From positions 1 to 44,983 of the forward strand of contig NZ_JMPJ01000073.1 in assembly GCF_000735345.1 (NCBI RefSeq): a stretch of DNA of 44,983 nt. Direction: 5' to 3'. A program made the translations under genes and the position numbers. Position 1 is the first letter of the stretch. Each line of letters opens with the position of its first letter. Source of the stretch: Ewingella americana ATCC 33852. GTDB taxonomy: Bacteria > Pseudomonadota > Gammaproteobacteria > Enterobacterales > Enterobacteriaceae. The notes below the pieces were generated by a model, which worked only from the letters and a program-made list of their open reading frames with translations, searched no databases and was not told the DNA's origin. Of the stretch, positions 33,218 through 40,537 are shown one piece after another.

Positions 33218-33475
33218 ATGGGCATTATCAAAATCTCAGAAATGATGCATGAAAACCTGCGTATCGCCAGCATGGCATTCACTCGTTCAATGAATGCTCA
33301 GGCCGAGCATTGGATGAAAGTCGGCATGCTGATGGAAATGCACCCAGACCTTTCTCACCGTGATATCTGCCAGCTATTGGTAAAAGCCAGCACGGAATCG
33401 AACGAGCAGTTCGATGGCATAAAGACACTACTTAACGATGGCGTGACAACAAGGAAGAGTGTTAATGAGCAATAA
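33218..33475 (+). CDS. ParD-like (ribbon-helix-helix) protein
   Basis: An 85-residue protein of the ParD-like family. The N-terminal MGIIKISEMMHENLRIASMAFTRSMNAQAEHWMKVG has the short strand, then two helices of a ribbon-helix-helix DNA-binding fold; the C-terminal part is helical. ParD is an antitoxin elsewhere, but no ParE toxin gene is here: the next gene, overlapping by 11 bases, is a methionine aminopeptidase. It may repress its own operon through the phased repeats just upstream. GAGAA precedes the ATG. Confidence 0.78.
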   Translation: MGIIKISEMMHENLRIASMAFTRSMNAQAEHWMKVGMLMEMHPDLSHRDICQLLVKASTESNEQFDGIKTLLNDGVTTRKSVNEQ

Positions 33476-34226
33476 CTCCTTTATTAAATCCCCCGAAGGC
33501 ATCATCAAGGCGCGCGCCGCCGGGCACCTTGCCGCCCGTGTGCTGCAAATGATTGAGCCACACGTGCAGCCGGGCGTCACCACAGATCATCTGGACGCGC
33601 TGTGCCACGACTTTATCGTCAACGAGCTGGGCGCTATCCCGGCCAACATTGGCTATCAGGGCTACACCAAAACCACCTGTATCTCGGTGAATCACGTAAT
33701 TTGCCACGGTATTCCTTCCGATAAAGTGTTGAAAAAAGGCGATATCGTCAACGTTGACGTGGCGCTGATCAAAGACGGTTGGTACGGCGACACCAGCCGC
33801 ATGTTCTATGCCGGTGAGCCTTCAATCCTCGCCCGCCGACTGGTGGACACCACCCTCGAAGCCATGCACGCGGGTATTGAAGTGGTTCGTCCGGGCGCCA
33901 CCCTTGGCGACGTGGGCTTTGCGATTGCCGCCGTTGCCAAGCGCGAAGGCTTTAGCGTGGTAGAAGAGTATTGCGGCCACGGCATCGGACAGGGCTACCA
34001 CGAAGATCCGCAGGTGCTGCACTACGGCCAAAAAGGCCAAGGCTTAGTGCTGAAAGAGGGCATGCTGTTCACCATCGAGCCGATGATCAACGCCGGCCAG
34101 CGTTTCTCCAAACTGTTAAAAGATGGCTGGACAGTGGTGACCAAAGACCACTCCCTCTCCGCGCAGTGGGAACACATGGTGTTAGTCACCAAAGATGGCT
34201 ATGAAATCCTCACCCCTTGGCCATAA
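33465..34226 (+). CDS. map: Type I methionine aminopeptidase (second, non-housekeeping type)
   Basis: A 253-residue MetAP that removes N-terminal Met. All five metal ligands are present: Asp98, Asp109, His172, Glu205 and Glu236. The ATG at 33465 with AAGGAAGA upstream is preferred to the in-frame GTG at 33459. Housekeeping map normally lies beside rpsB, so this is probably an additional copy. Coupling to a ParD-like gene with operator-like repeats suggests conditional expression. A terminator follows. Confidence 0.9.
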   Translation: MSNNSFIKSPEGIIKARAAGHLAARVLQMIEPHVQPGVTTDHLDALCHDFIVNELGAIPANIGYQGYTKTTCISVNHVICHGIPSDKVLKKGDIVNVDVALIKDGWYGDTSRMFYAGEPSILARRLVDTTLEAMHAGIEVVRPGATLGDVGFAIAAVAKREGFSVVEEYCGHGIGQGYHEDPQVLHYGQKGQGLVLKEGMLFTIEPMINAGQRFSKLLKDGWTVVTKDHSLSAQWEHMVLVTKDGYEILTPWP

Positions 34227-34231
34227 AATTT

Positions 34232-34257
34232 AAGGCCCATTCACTTGGGCCTTTCTT
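34232..34257 (+). terminator. Terminator after the MetAP gene
   Basis: AAGGCCCA (34232-34239) and TGGGCCTT (34246-34253) form a perfect 8-bp stem with a 6-base loop, followed by a short T-rich tract (TCTT). Confidence 0.8.
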
Positions 34258-34266
34258 GACCTATTT

Positions 34267-34291
34267 TGTCCTTTTTTGTATTTTAAGGACA
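34267..34291 (+). promoter_or_regulatory. Inverted repeat spanning the GlxA-type start site
   Basis: TGTCCTT (34267-34273) and AAGGACA (34285-34291) are perfect 7-bp arms 11 bases apart. The right arm is the ribosome binding site and the first base of the start codon, so it could act as an operator or as an RNA hairpin that masks the start. Confidence 0.5.
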
Positions 34292-35271
34292 TGCACACAT
34301 TCCTGATTATTGTCCCCGAAGGGGGCATGCTGTTCGAGCCTACCGGCATCGCCGACATCCTGATGCAAGCCAATCGCTTGAGGCCCAAGGATTCCCCTCA
34401 TCCGCCCTATCAGGTGGAAATCGCCACCACCCAGTCGCATCGCGTGATCCGCGGCATGTCCGGTTTGAACCTGCTGGCCGACCATCGGCTGGAGGACCTC
34501 GACCCCGCAGTGCCTCGCGATACCGTGATGATCACCGGTAAAGGCTCGACTCCTGAGGAATCCGCACTGGTCGCCAACTGGATCACCCGCGCGGCGCCTC
34601 ATACCAAAAGAGTGGTGTCGATTTGCGGCGGTGCGCTGCTGCTGGCGCAGGCGGGCTTGCTCGACGGGCGTCGCGCCACCACCCACTGGCGGCAGCTGGA
34701 TAACCTGCAAAATACCTATCCCAACGTGCTGGTCGAGAAAGGCCCGATTTATCTGCAAGACGGCAATGTCTGGACCTCGGCGGGTGTCAGCTCCGGCTTT
34801 GACCTCACGCTGGCGCTGGTGGAAGATGATCACAGCTTCACGCTGGCCCGCGACGTTGCACAAGACTTGGTGATGTTCCTGCGCCGCCCCGGCGGGCAGT
34901 CACAGTTCAGCCGTTTCCTGCTCAGCCAGTCCAACACCCCCGGCCCTATCCGCGACCTGCAAAGCTGGATCCTGCAAAATCTTTCCGGCGACCTGTCAGT
35001 GGAGAAACTGGCCGAGCGCGTCGCCATGAGCCCACGCAACTTCACCCGCGTCTTCACCCGAGAAACCGGCAGCAGCCCGGCGAAATACGTTGAAGAAGTG
35101 CGTCTCGACGTCGCCCGCCAGCACCTTGAGCAAAGCTCAGACAAAATCGAGCAGATCGCCGCCATGACCGGATTTGGCAATAGCCTGAATCTGCGCCGGG
35201 TGTTTGAACGCAATCTGCAACTCACGCCGTCGGATTATCGCGAACGCTTCTATGCGCGCAATATGGCCTAA
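34291..35271 (+). CDS. GlxA-family AraC-type transcriptional regulator
   Basis: A 326-residue protein with a DJ-1/PfpI-like domain (VSICGGALLLAQ, Cys112; ATTHW) and a C-terminal AraC domain (SPRNFTRVFTRETGSSPAKYVEEVRLDVARQHL and a second helix-turn-helix). ATG at 34291 is the best start; the frame opens at a TTG 15 bases upstream, but the protein fold begins at HTFLIIVPEG. It precedes a GAPDH gene on the same strand by 77 bases and may regulate it. It resembles the GlxA protein at 10630 in domain order, not closely in sequence. Confidence 0.88.
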   Translation: MHTFLIIVPEGGMLFEPTGIADILMQANRLRPKDSPHPPYQVEIATTQSHRVIRGMSGLNLLADHRLEDLDPAVPRDTVMITGKGSTPEESALVANWITRAAPHTKRVVSICGGALLLAQAGLLDGRRATTHWRQLDNLQNTYPNVLVEKGPIYLQDGNVWTSAGVSSGFDLTLALVEDDHSFTLARDVAQDLVMFLRRPGGQSQFSRFLLSQSNTPGPIRDLQSWILQNLSGDLSVEKLAERVAMSPRNFTRVFTRETGSSPAKYVEEVRLDVARQHLEQSSDKIEQIAAMTGFGNSLNLRRVFERNLQLTPSDYRERFYARNMA

Positions 35272-35348
35272 ATTGATTCTTATTTGTCATTTACGCCAAC
35301 CAGCCAAAGCACTATTTTGAAACCAGACAACTCACCAAGGAGTACATC

Positions 35349-36359
35349 ATGGTCAAAGTAGGCATTAATGGTTTTGGTCGCATTGGTAGAAACGTTCTGC
35401 GCGCCGCGCTCGGCCGCAGCGATTTTCAAGTCGTGGCAATCAACGACCTGACCGACAGCAAAACCCTCGCACACCTTCTTAAATATGACTCACTGCAAGG
35501 CACCCTCGCGGCCGATGTCGAAGCCTCCGAAGGCCAGCTGAAAGTGAATGGCGACGCCATCCGCGTTTTCTCTGAGCGCGATCCGGGTGCAATACCATGG
35601 AGCAGCGTGGGCGTCGAACTGGTCATTGAGTCCACCGGGTTCTTCACAGAAAAAGCCAAAGCCGAAGTGCACATCACCAAAGGCGGCGCCAAGCGCGTGA
35701 TCCTCTCCGCGCCGGGCAAAGACGATGACATCACCGTGGTGATGGGCGTGAACCATGAGAAATATGACCCGGCGCAGCACAAAATTGTCAGCAACGGCAG
35801 CTGCACCACCAACGGTCTGGCTCCGGCCGCGCAGGTTCTGCATCAGAGCTTCGGCATTGAGCATGGCCTGATGAACACCACCCACGCCTACACCAACAGT
35901 CAGGCACTGCACGACCAGCCAGAAAAAGACCTGCGCGGCGCGCGTGCGGCGGCCCTGTCGATTGTTCCTTACTCCAGCGGCGCGGCCAAAGCCTTGGGCA
36001 AAGTCATTCCTGAACTAGATGGACGCCTGACCGGCTACTCACTGCGCGTGCCGGTGCCGGTGGTTTCTATCGTTGACCTGACCGTGACGCTAAAACGCGA
36101 CGTCACTGCCGAAGAAGTGAATAACGCCTTCCGCCAAGCCGCAGGATCCGGTCCGTTGAAAGGCATTTTGGGCTACAGCGACGAGCCGCTGGTGTCGAGC
36201 GACTATCAGGGAGATGCGCGTTCGTCGATTATCGACGGGCTGTCCACGCTGGTGATTGGCGGCAATCTGGTGAAGATCCTCGCGTGGTACGACAACGAAT
36301 GGGCCTTCTCCAACCGTCTGGTCGATTTAGCCGTGCTGATGGACCAACGCGGCCTGTAA
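35349..36359 (+). CDS. gap: Type I glyceraldehyde-3-phosphate dehydrogenase, variant
   Basis: A 336-residue phosphorylating GAPDH that interconverts glyceraldehyde 3-phosphate and 1,3-bisphosphoglycerate. The Rossmann start INGFGRIGRNV, the NAD-preference Asp (INDLTD), catalytic Cys152 and His179 are present. The normally near-invariant SNASCTTNCLAP reads SNGSCTTNGLAP: Gly for Ala and Gly for the second Cys. The second Cys may assist redox sensitivity in other GAPDHs, so this form may resist oxidation. AAGGAG precedes the ATG. A strong terminator follows. It is unlikely to be the housekeeping gapA. Confidence 0.88.
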   Translation: MVKVGINGFGRIGRNVLRAALGRSDFQVVAINDLTDSKTLAHLLKYDSLQGTLAADVEASEGQLKVNGDAIRVFSERDPGAIPWSSVGVELVIESTGFFTEKAKAEVHITKGGAKRVILSAPGKDDDITVVMGVNHEKYDPAQHKIVSNGSCTTNGLAPAAQVLHQSFGIEHGLMNTTHAYTNSQALHDQPEKDLRGARAAALSIVPYSSGAAKALGKVIPELDGRLTGYSLRVPVPVVSIVDLTVTLKRDVTAEEVNNAFRQAAGSGPLKGILGYSDEPLVSSDYQGDARSSIIDGLSTLVIGGNLVKILAWYDNEWAFSNRLVDLAVLMDQRGL

Positions 36360-36381
36360 TGGCAGTGTGAAGCAACAGTTG

Positions 36382-36407
36382 AGGCCCGCCGTCGTGCGGG
36401 CCTTTTT
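36382..36407 (+). terminator. Rho-independent terminator after the GAPDH gene
   Basis: AGGCCCGC (36382-36389) and GCGGGCCT (36396-36403) with a 6-base loop, followed by a TTTTT run. Confidence 0.93.
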
Positions 36408-36425
36408 GTATCAGTAAATCAATCA

Positions 36426-37085
36426 TTAAGCGAAATAGTGCTTTTCGAGAATGGCGGCGCCGTCGTCGATGGCTTTATGAATCGACGCCACGCAGCGCGC
36501 GCTGTCCCCCGCCTTCAGCCCCAGCAACAGCTCATCATAGTTATGGTGGCCCTGCGCCATGTCGGCAGATTGCGGATATAAGTAGTTGAAGCACGGACCA
36601 ATCTGCACCCAAAGCTGCTCAATCAGCGAGGTCAGGGTCGGCATCTCGGCATACTCATACAACGCAAAACGGAACTCGCGGTTGGCCTGCAACGCCTGCT
36701 CGGTATCCTGCGCCAGCTTGGCTTTCATAAAAGCGGCATTGAGCGCGGTCAGGCGTTTTAGCTTGCTGGCATCCATCTTCTGGCTGGCCTGCGCAATCGC
36801 TAATCCTTCGAGATTTTTGCGGATCAGGGTGATCTCCTGATACTGAGCCAGAGAAATATCCGGCACCAAAAAAGCCTGCGCGGGGGTAGCATCCAACGCA
36901 CCGGCGGCCACCAGCCGCAGCAAAGCCTCGCGCACCGGCGTCACGCTGGTTCCCAACTGTCCAGCAATTTCCTTGGTCACTAACCGCGCGCCCGGCTTCA
37001 ACACGCCGACAATTAGCGCGCTCTTCAGATTGGCTTCAACCTGCATGGTGAGGCTAACCCGCTGCGCTTTTTCCATCTCAAACAT
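36426..37085 (-). CDS. GntR-family regulator (FCD domain)
   Basis: A 219-residue FadR-type GntR protein with winged helix (about 10-70, KSALIVGVLKPGARLVTKEIAGQLGTSVTPVREALLRLVAAGAL) and an all-helical FCD ligand domain. In the FCD metal-site region the usual Asp-x3-His is Asn-x3-Arg (NREFRFAL), so metal binding may be lost. ATG at 37085 with AAAGGAA upstream is chosen; the open frame continues to a TTG at 37103. It is divergent from the seven-gene uptake operon and very likely controls it. Confidence 0.9.
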   Translation of the reverse strand: MFEMEKAQRVSLTMQVEANLKSALIVGVLKPGARLVTKEIAGQLGTSVTPVREALLRLVAAGALDATPAQAFLVPDISLAQYQEITLIRKNLEGLAIAQASQKMDASKLKRLTALNAAFMKAKLAQDTEQALQANREFRFALYEYAEMPTLTSLIEQLWVQIGPCFNYLYPQSADMAQGHHNYDELLLGLKAGDSARCVASIHKAIDDGAAILEKHYFA

Positions 37086-37158
37086 GTGAATTTCCTTTAG
37101 CAAAAAATTGACTTTGCTTTTGCGGTTTTATGCATGGCTTGCAAAAAATACATTATAT

Positions 37159-37170
37159 AGGATATATCCT
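37159..37170. promoter_or_regulatory. Palindrome in the GntR/operon divergent spacer
   Basis: AGGATATATCCT is a perfect 12-bp palindrome, 101 bases before the binding-protein gene and 74 bases before the GntR start. It is a candidate GntR site. Confidence 0.5.
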
Positions 37171-37270
37171 GTATTAAGAAATCGAACAGTGAGTAAACAA
37201 CCACGCGCCGTCAAAGACGCATTCTACTTTCGCCAACCGCTTGTTGACGACATCATATTGGGGAAATGCT

Positions 37271-38764
37271 ATGAGACTACCTGCCTTCAAACTTGCCTCG
37301 CTGGCTGTGTTAATCAGCCTGATATCACCTCTGGCTTCAGCTTCTGAATTAACCATTGCTCAGGCGACCTCGGCCACGGCCATGGATCCGGGCTTTTTGA
37401 AAGAGCCCGCCACGCTGGTTGATAACCTGTTCGATACGCTGGTGCTGCGCGACCCGCAGATGAAATTACAGCCGGGGCTGGCGACGAGTTGGAAAGCCAT
37501 TGATGCCTCGACTTGGCAATTTGACCTGCGCCAAGGGGTGAAGTTTACCGACGGCGAGCCGGTTGATGCCAAGGCAGTGAAGTTCTCCCTCGACCGCATT
37601 CTCGACCCGGCCAACCACGCGCCGACCATCTCTTACATCCGCACCATCAAGTCGGTCGAAGTGACCGGCGATTATCAAGTTCGCATCCACACCGATGGGC
37701 CGGACCCTCTGCTGCCAACCCGCATGAGCCGCTACCCGGCCTACATCGTGCCACCGGCCTATGTCAGTAAAGTCGGTGCCGCCGAGTTCGCGCGTAAGCC
37801 AATTGGCAGCGGTGCTTACACACTGTCCGAGTTCGTGCCTGACGAGAAAGTGGTGATGAAAGCCAACCCGGACTACTGGCGCGGCAAACCGGCTATCGAC
37901 ACGGTGACTTGGAAGCCTATTCCTGAAGCCACCGCCCGCGTCACGGCCTTGCTGACCGGGGAAGTACAGCTGGTGGACAGCGTGCCGGCCGACTTGGTAC
38001 CGGCGTTGAAAAACAAGCCGGGCATTCATCTCGAACAGGTAAAAGGCGGCGGCCTGACGATTTATCTCGGCCTGAAGAACGATCAAAAGCCGCTGAATGA
38101 TGTGCGCGTGCGCCAAGCCCTTTCGCTGGATCTCAACCGCACGGCTTACACCACCCAGCTACTGCACGGCTTTGGCACCCCGACCGGCACTATGGCGGGG
38201 GAAAAAGATTTTGGTTATCAGCCGATTGCCGCACCGGCGCAGGACATCGCCAAGGCCAAGCAGCTGCTGGCAGAGGCGGGCTATCCGAACGGATTTAGCC
38301 TGAAGTTTCAGGCTCCGCGCCGCTACATCGCCAGTGCTGACGTGGCGCAGGCCATCGTGCAGGACTTAGCTGCGATTGGCGTCAAAGCCGAGCTGGAGGT
38401 GCCGGAGTGGTCGGTTTACACCCAGCAAGTGGCGGCGCAAAAACAGGCTCCGCTCTATATGCTGGCGTGGGGCTCCACCCAAACGCTGGACGCCGACGCC
38501 GCCTTGTACCCAATTCTGCACTCCGGCGAGCCTTACTCAACCGTCAGCGACCCCGATCTGGACAAATTACTCAATGAGAGCCGCCTGACGGTTGACCCCG
38601 CCAAGCGCGAGAAAATCTTGCAGCAGATTCAGCAGGTGGTGGCCGACAAGCAGCCGCTGATCCCGTTGTACCGTGAGGATTCGATTTACGCCAGCAGCGA
38701 CGCCCTGACCTTCTCCGGTCGCCCGGATGCGCGTATTTCCCTGTTCACAATGAGCATTAAATGA
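37271..38764 (+). CDS. Peptide/opine-type ABC transporter binding protein (SBP_bac_5)
   Basis: A 497-residue periplasmic protein of the DppA/OppA/NikA family. A Sec signal peptide ends near residue 25 (SPLASAS). TSWKAIDASTWQFDLRQGVKFTDGEPVDAKAVKFSLDRI and VMKANPDYWRGKPAIDTV are family hallmarks. The ligand may be a peptide, a modified amino acid or a thiol compound. ATG at 37271 has GGGGAA 6-7 bases upstream. It is the first gene of the GntR-controlled operon and overlaps the first permease gene by 4 bases. Confidence 0.92.
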   Translation: MRLPAFKLASLAVLISLISPLASASELTIAQATSATAMDPGFLKEPATLVDNLFDTLVLRDPQMKLQPGLATSWKAIDASTWQFDLRQGVKFTDGEPVDAKAVKFSLDRILDPANHAPTISYIRTIKSVEVTGDYQVRIHTDGPDPLLPTRMSRYPAYIVPPAYVSKVGAAEFARKPIGSGAYTLSEFVPDEKVVMKANPDYWRGKPAIDTVTWKPIPEATARVTALLTGEVQLVDSVPADLVPALKNKPGIHLEQVKGGGLTIYLGLKNDQKPLNDVRVRQALSLDLNRTAYTTQLLHGFGTPTGTMAGEKDFGYQPIAAPAQDIAKAKQLLAEAGYPNGFSLKFQAPRRYIASADVAQAIVQDLAAIGVKAELEVPEWSVYTQQVAAQKQAPLYMLAWGSTQTLDADAALYPILHSGEPYSTVSDPDLDKLLNESRLTVDPAKREKILQQIQQVVADKQPLIPLYREDSIYASSDALTFSGRPDARISLFTMSIK

Positions 38765-39621
38765 TTTCACCGCTCTCCGTTTTGCGCAGAAAACCTCGTC
38801 GCCGCCTGTATGGCGACGGGATTCTGGGCGGCCTGCTGCTGGCGCTGATTATCCTCGCCGCGCTGCTTTCGCCGTGGCTGCCGCTACCCGACCCACTGAC
38901 CAACAGTCTGGCCGATACCTTCTTGCCGCCCGGCAGCCACACGGCGTCCGGCATGCACTGGCTGGGCACTGATCAGCTCGGGCGCGACATGCTTTCGCGC
39001 ATTTTGGCCGGTAGCAGGCTGTCGCTGTTTATCGTGCTGATGTCGGCATCGATTGCCGCCGTGGTCGGCTCGCTGCTGGGCATGCTGGCGGGTTACGTCG
39101 GTGGCTGGCTGGACGCCACTATTATGCGTTTGATGGATATCCAGCTCGCCGTGCCCTTTATCCTGCTGATTTTACTGGTGATGGCGCTGTTCGGTGCCTC
39201 TCTCAGCAACATCATCGTGATCATGGGCGTCACCAGTTGGGCGATTTATGCCCGCGTGGCGCGTGCCAAAACGCTGGAAATTCGTGAGCTGGAATATATC
39301 GAAGCCGTGCGCGCGATGGGCTTTTCCACTCCGCGCATCCTGCTGCGCCATCTGTTACCCAACCTTGCTACGCCGCTTATCGTGTTGTTAACGCTGGATA
39401 TTCCTCGGCTGATCGTACTGGAAGCGTCCATCGGTTTCCTCGGGGTGGGCATTCAACCGCCGACCCCGACGCTGGGTAATCTGATTGGTGAAGGCCGCTC
39501 GTACATGCTGCTGGCGCAGTGGCTGGTGCTCTATCCGGGGCTGTTTATCGTGGCGCTGGTGGTTGGCTGCAACCTGCTCGGTGACAGTTTGCTGCGCAGA
39601 ACGCAGATAAGGCTGGATTGA
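38761..39621 (+). CDS. ABC transporter permease, DppC/OppC type
   Basis: A 286-residue inner-membrane permease. It has the N-terminal extra segment of the C-type (GGLLLALIILAALLSPWLPLPDPLT) and the LGTDQLGRDMLSRILAGSRLSL motif, then an EAA-like loop (YIEAVRAMGFSTPRILLRHLLPNL). It starts in the ATGA overlap with the binding-protein gene. Here the C-type permease precedes the B-type, the reverse of dppBC. Confidence 0.92.
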   Translation: MISPLSVLRRKPRRRLYGDGILGGLLLALIILAALLSPWLPLPDPLTNSLADTFLPPGSHTASGMHWLGTDQLGRDMLSRILAGSRLSLFIVLMSASIAAVVGSLLGMLAGYVGGWLDATIMRLMDIQLAVPFILLILLVMALFGASLSNIIVIMGVTSWAIYARVARAKTLEIRELEYIEAVRAMGFSTPRILLRHLLPNLATPLIVLLTLDIPRLIVLEASIGFLGVGIQPPTPTLGNLIGEGRSYMLLAQWLVLYPGLFIVALVVGCNLLGDSLLRRTQIRLD

Positions 39622-39622
39622 T

Positions 39623-40537
39623 ATGCTGAGCTACATTTTGGCCCGCCTCGGCCAGTCAGTTTTAGTGATGTTTGGCGTCTCGGTGCTGATTTTCTTGAGC
39701 CTGCACCTGACCGGCGATCCGGCGGCGGTGATGATGCCCCCCGGCTCCAGCCAGCAGGAAATCGACGCATTTCGCCACAGCATGGGCTTCGACCGTCCTC
39801 TGCTGTGGCAATACGGCCACTATCTCAACGGCGTACTGCACGGCGATTTAGGGGATTCCCTGCGCTACAGCCAGCCGGTCACTAGCCTGATTAGTCAACG
39901 CATCCCCGCCACCCTGCTGCTGGCGGTTACCGCGCTGGCGTGGAGCACGCTGGTCGGCTTGGCGCTCGGCATCCTGAGCGCCCTCAAGCAGAACAGCTTA
40001 TGGGATCTGTTCTCGCGCCTGATAGCCTTCAGCGGACAGGCGGTGCCGGTGTTTTGGCTGGGACTGATGATGATCATCCTGTTTAGCCTAAACCTGCGCT
40101 GGCTGCCCTCGGGCGGCTATGGTCAGGCGGCAAATCTGGTGATGCCCGCCCTGAGCCTCGGCGCTTACTACATGAGCGCCATCGCGCGATTAGTGCGCGC
40201 CAGCCTGATTGACGTCCTCCAGCAAGATTACATCCGTACCGCGCGCGCCAAGGGCCTCAGCCAGTGGCGGATTGTGGTGCGACACGGGCTGCGCAACGCC
40301 TTAATCCCGGTTATCACCGTGCAGGGGATGTATTTCGCCTCGCTGCTAGGCGGAGCGCTGGTCACCGAGATCATTTTTGCTTGGCCGGGGATTGGCCGAT
40401 TGGCGGTGCAAGCCATCCAAAACCGCGACTTCCCGCTAGTTCAGGCCATTGTCCTGCTGGCCGCGCTGGTGTTCGTCGGCATCAATTTGCTGATTGACCT
40501 GCTGTACGTGGTGCTCAACCCGAGGATCCGCCTGTGA
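39623..40537 (+). CDS. ABC transporter permease, DppB/OppB type
   Basis: A 304-residue inner-membrane permease opening MLSYILARLGQSVLVMFGVSVLIFLSLHLTGDPA, the N-terminal signature of the B-type, with an EAA-like loop DYIRTARAKGLSQWRIVVRHGLRNALIPV. One base separates it from the C-type gene; its stop overlaps the next GTG start. No DppD/DppF-type ATPase gene follows, so its motor must come from elsewhere. Confidence 0.92.
   Translation: MLSYILARLGQSVLVMFGVSVLIFLSLHLTGDPAAVMMPPGSSQQEIDAFRHSMGFDRPLLWQYGHYLNGVLHGDLGDSLRYSQPVTSLISQRIPATLLLAVTALAWSTLVGLALGILSALKQNSLWDLFSRLIAFSGQAVPVFWLGLMMIILFSLNLRWLPSGGYGQAANLVMPALSLGAYYMSAIARLVRASLIDVLQQDYIRTARAKGLSQWRIVVRHGLRNALIPVITVQGMYFASLLGGALVTEIIFAWPGIGRLAVQAIQNRDFPLVQAIVLLAALVFVGINLLIDLLYVVLNPRIRL

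Noticed and set aside
33218-34226. Classical ParDE toxin-antitoxin pair
   Set aside because: The second gene has all five metal ligands of methionine aminopeptidase and no ParE/RelE similarity.
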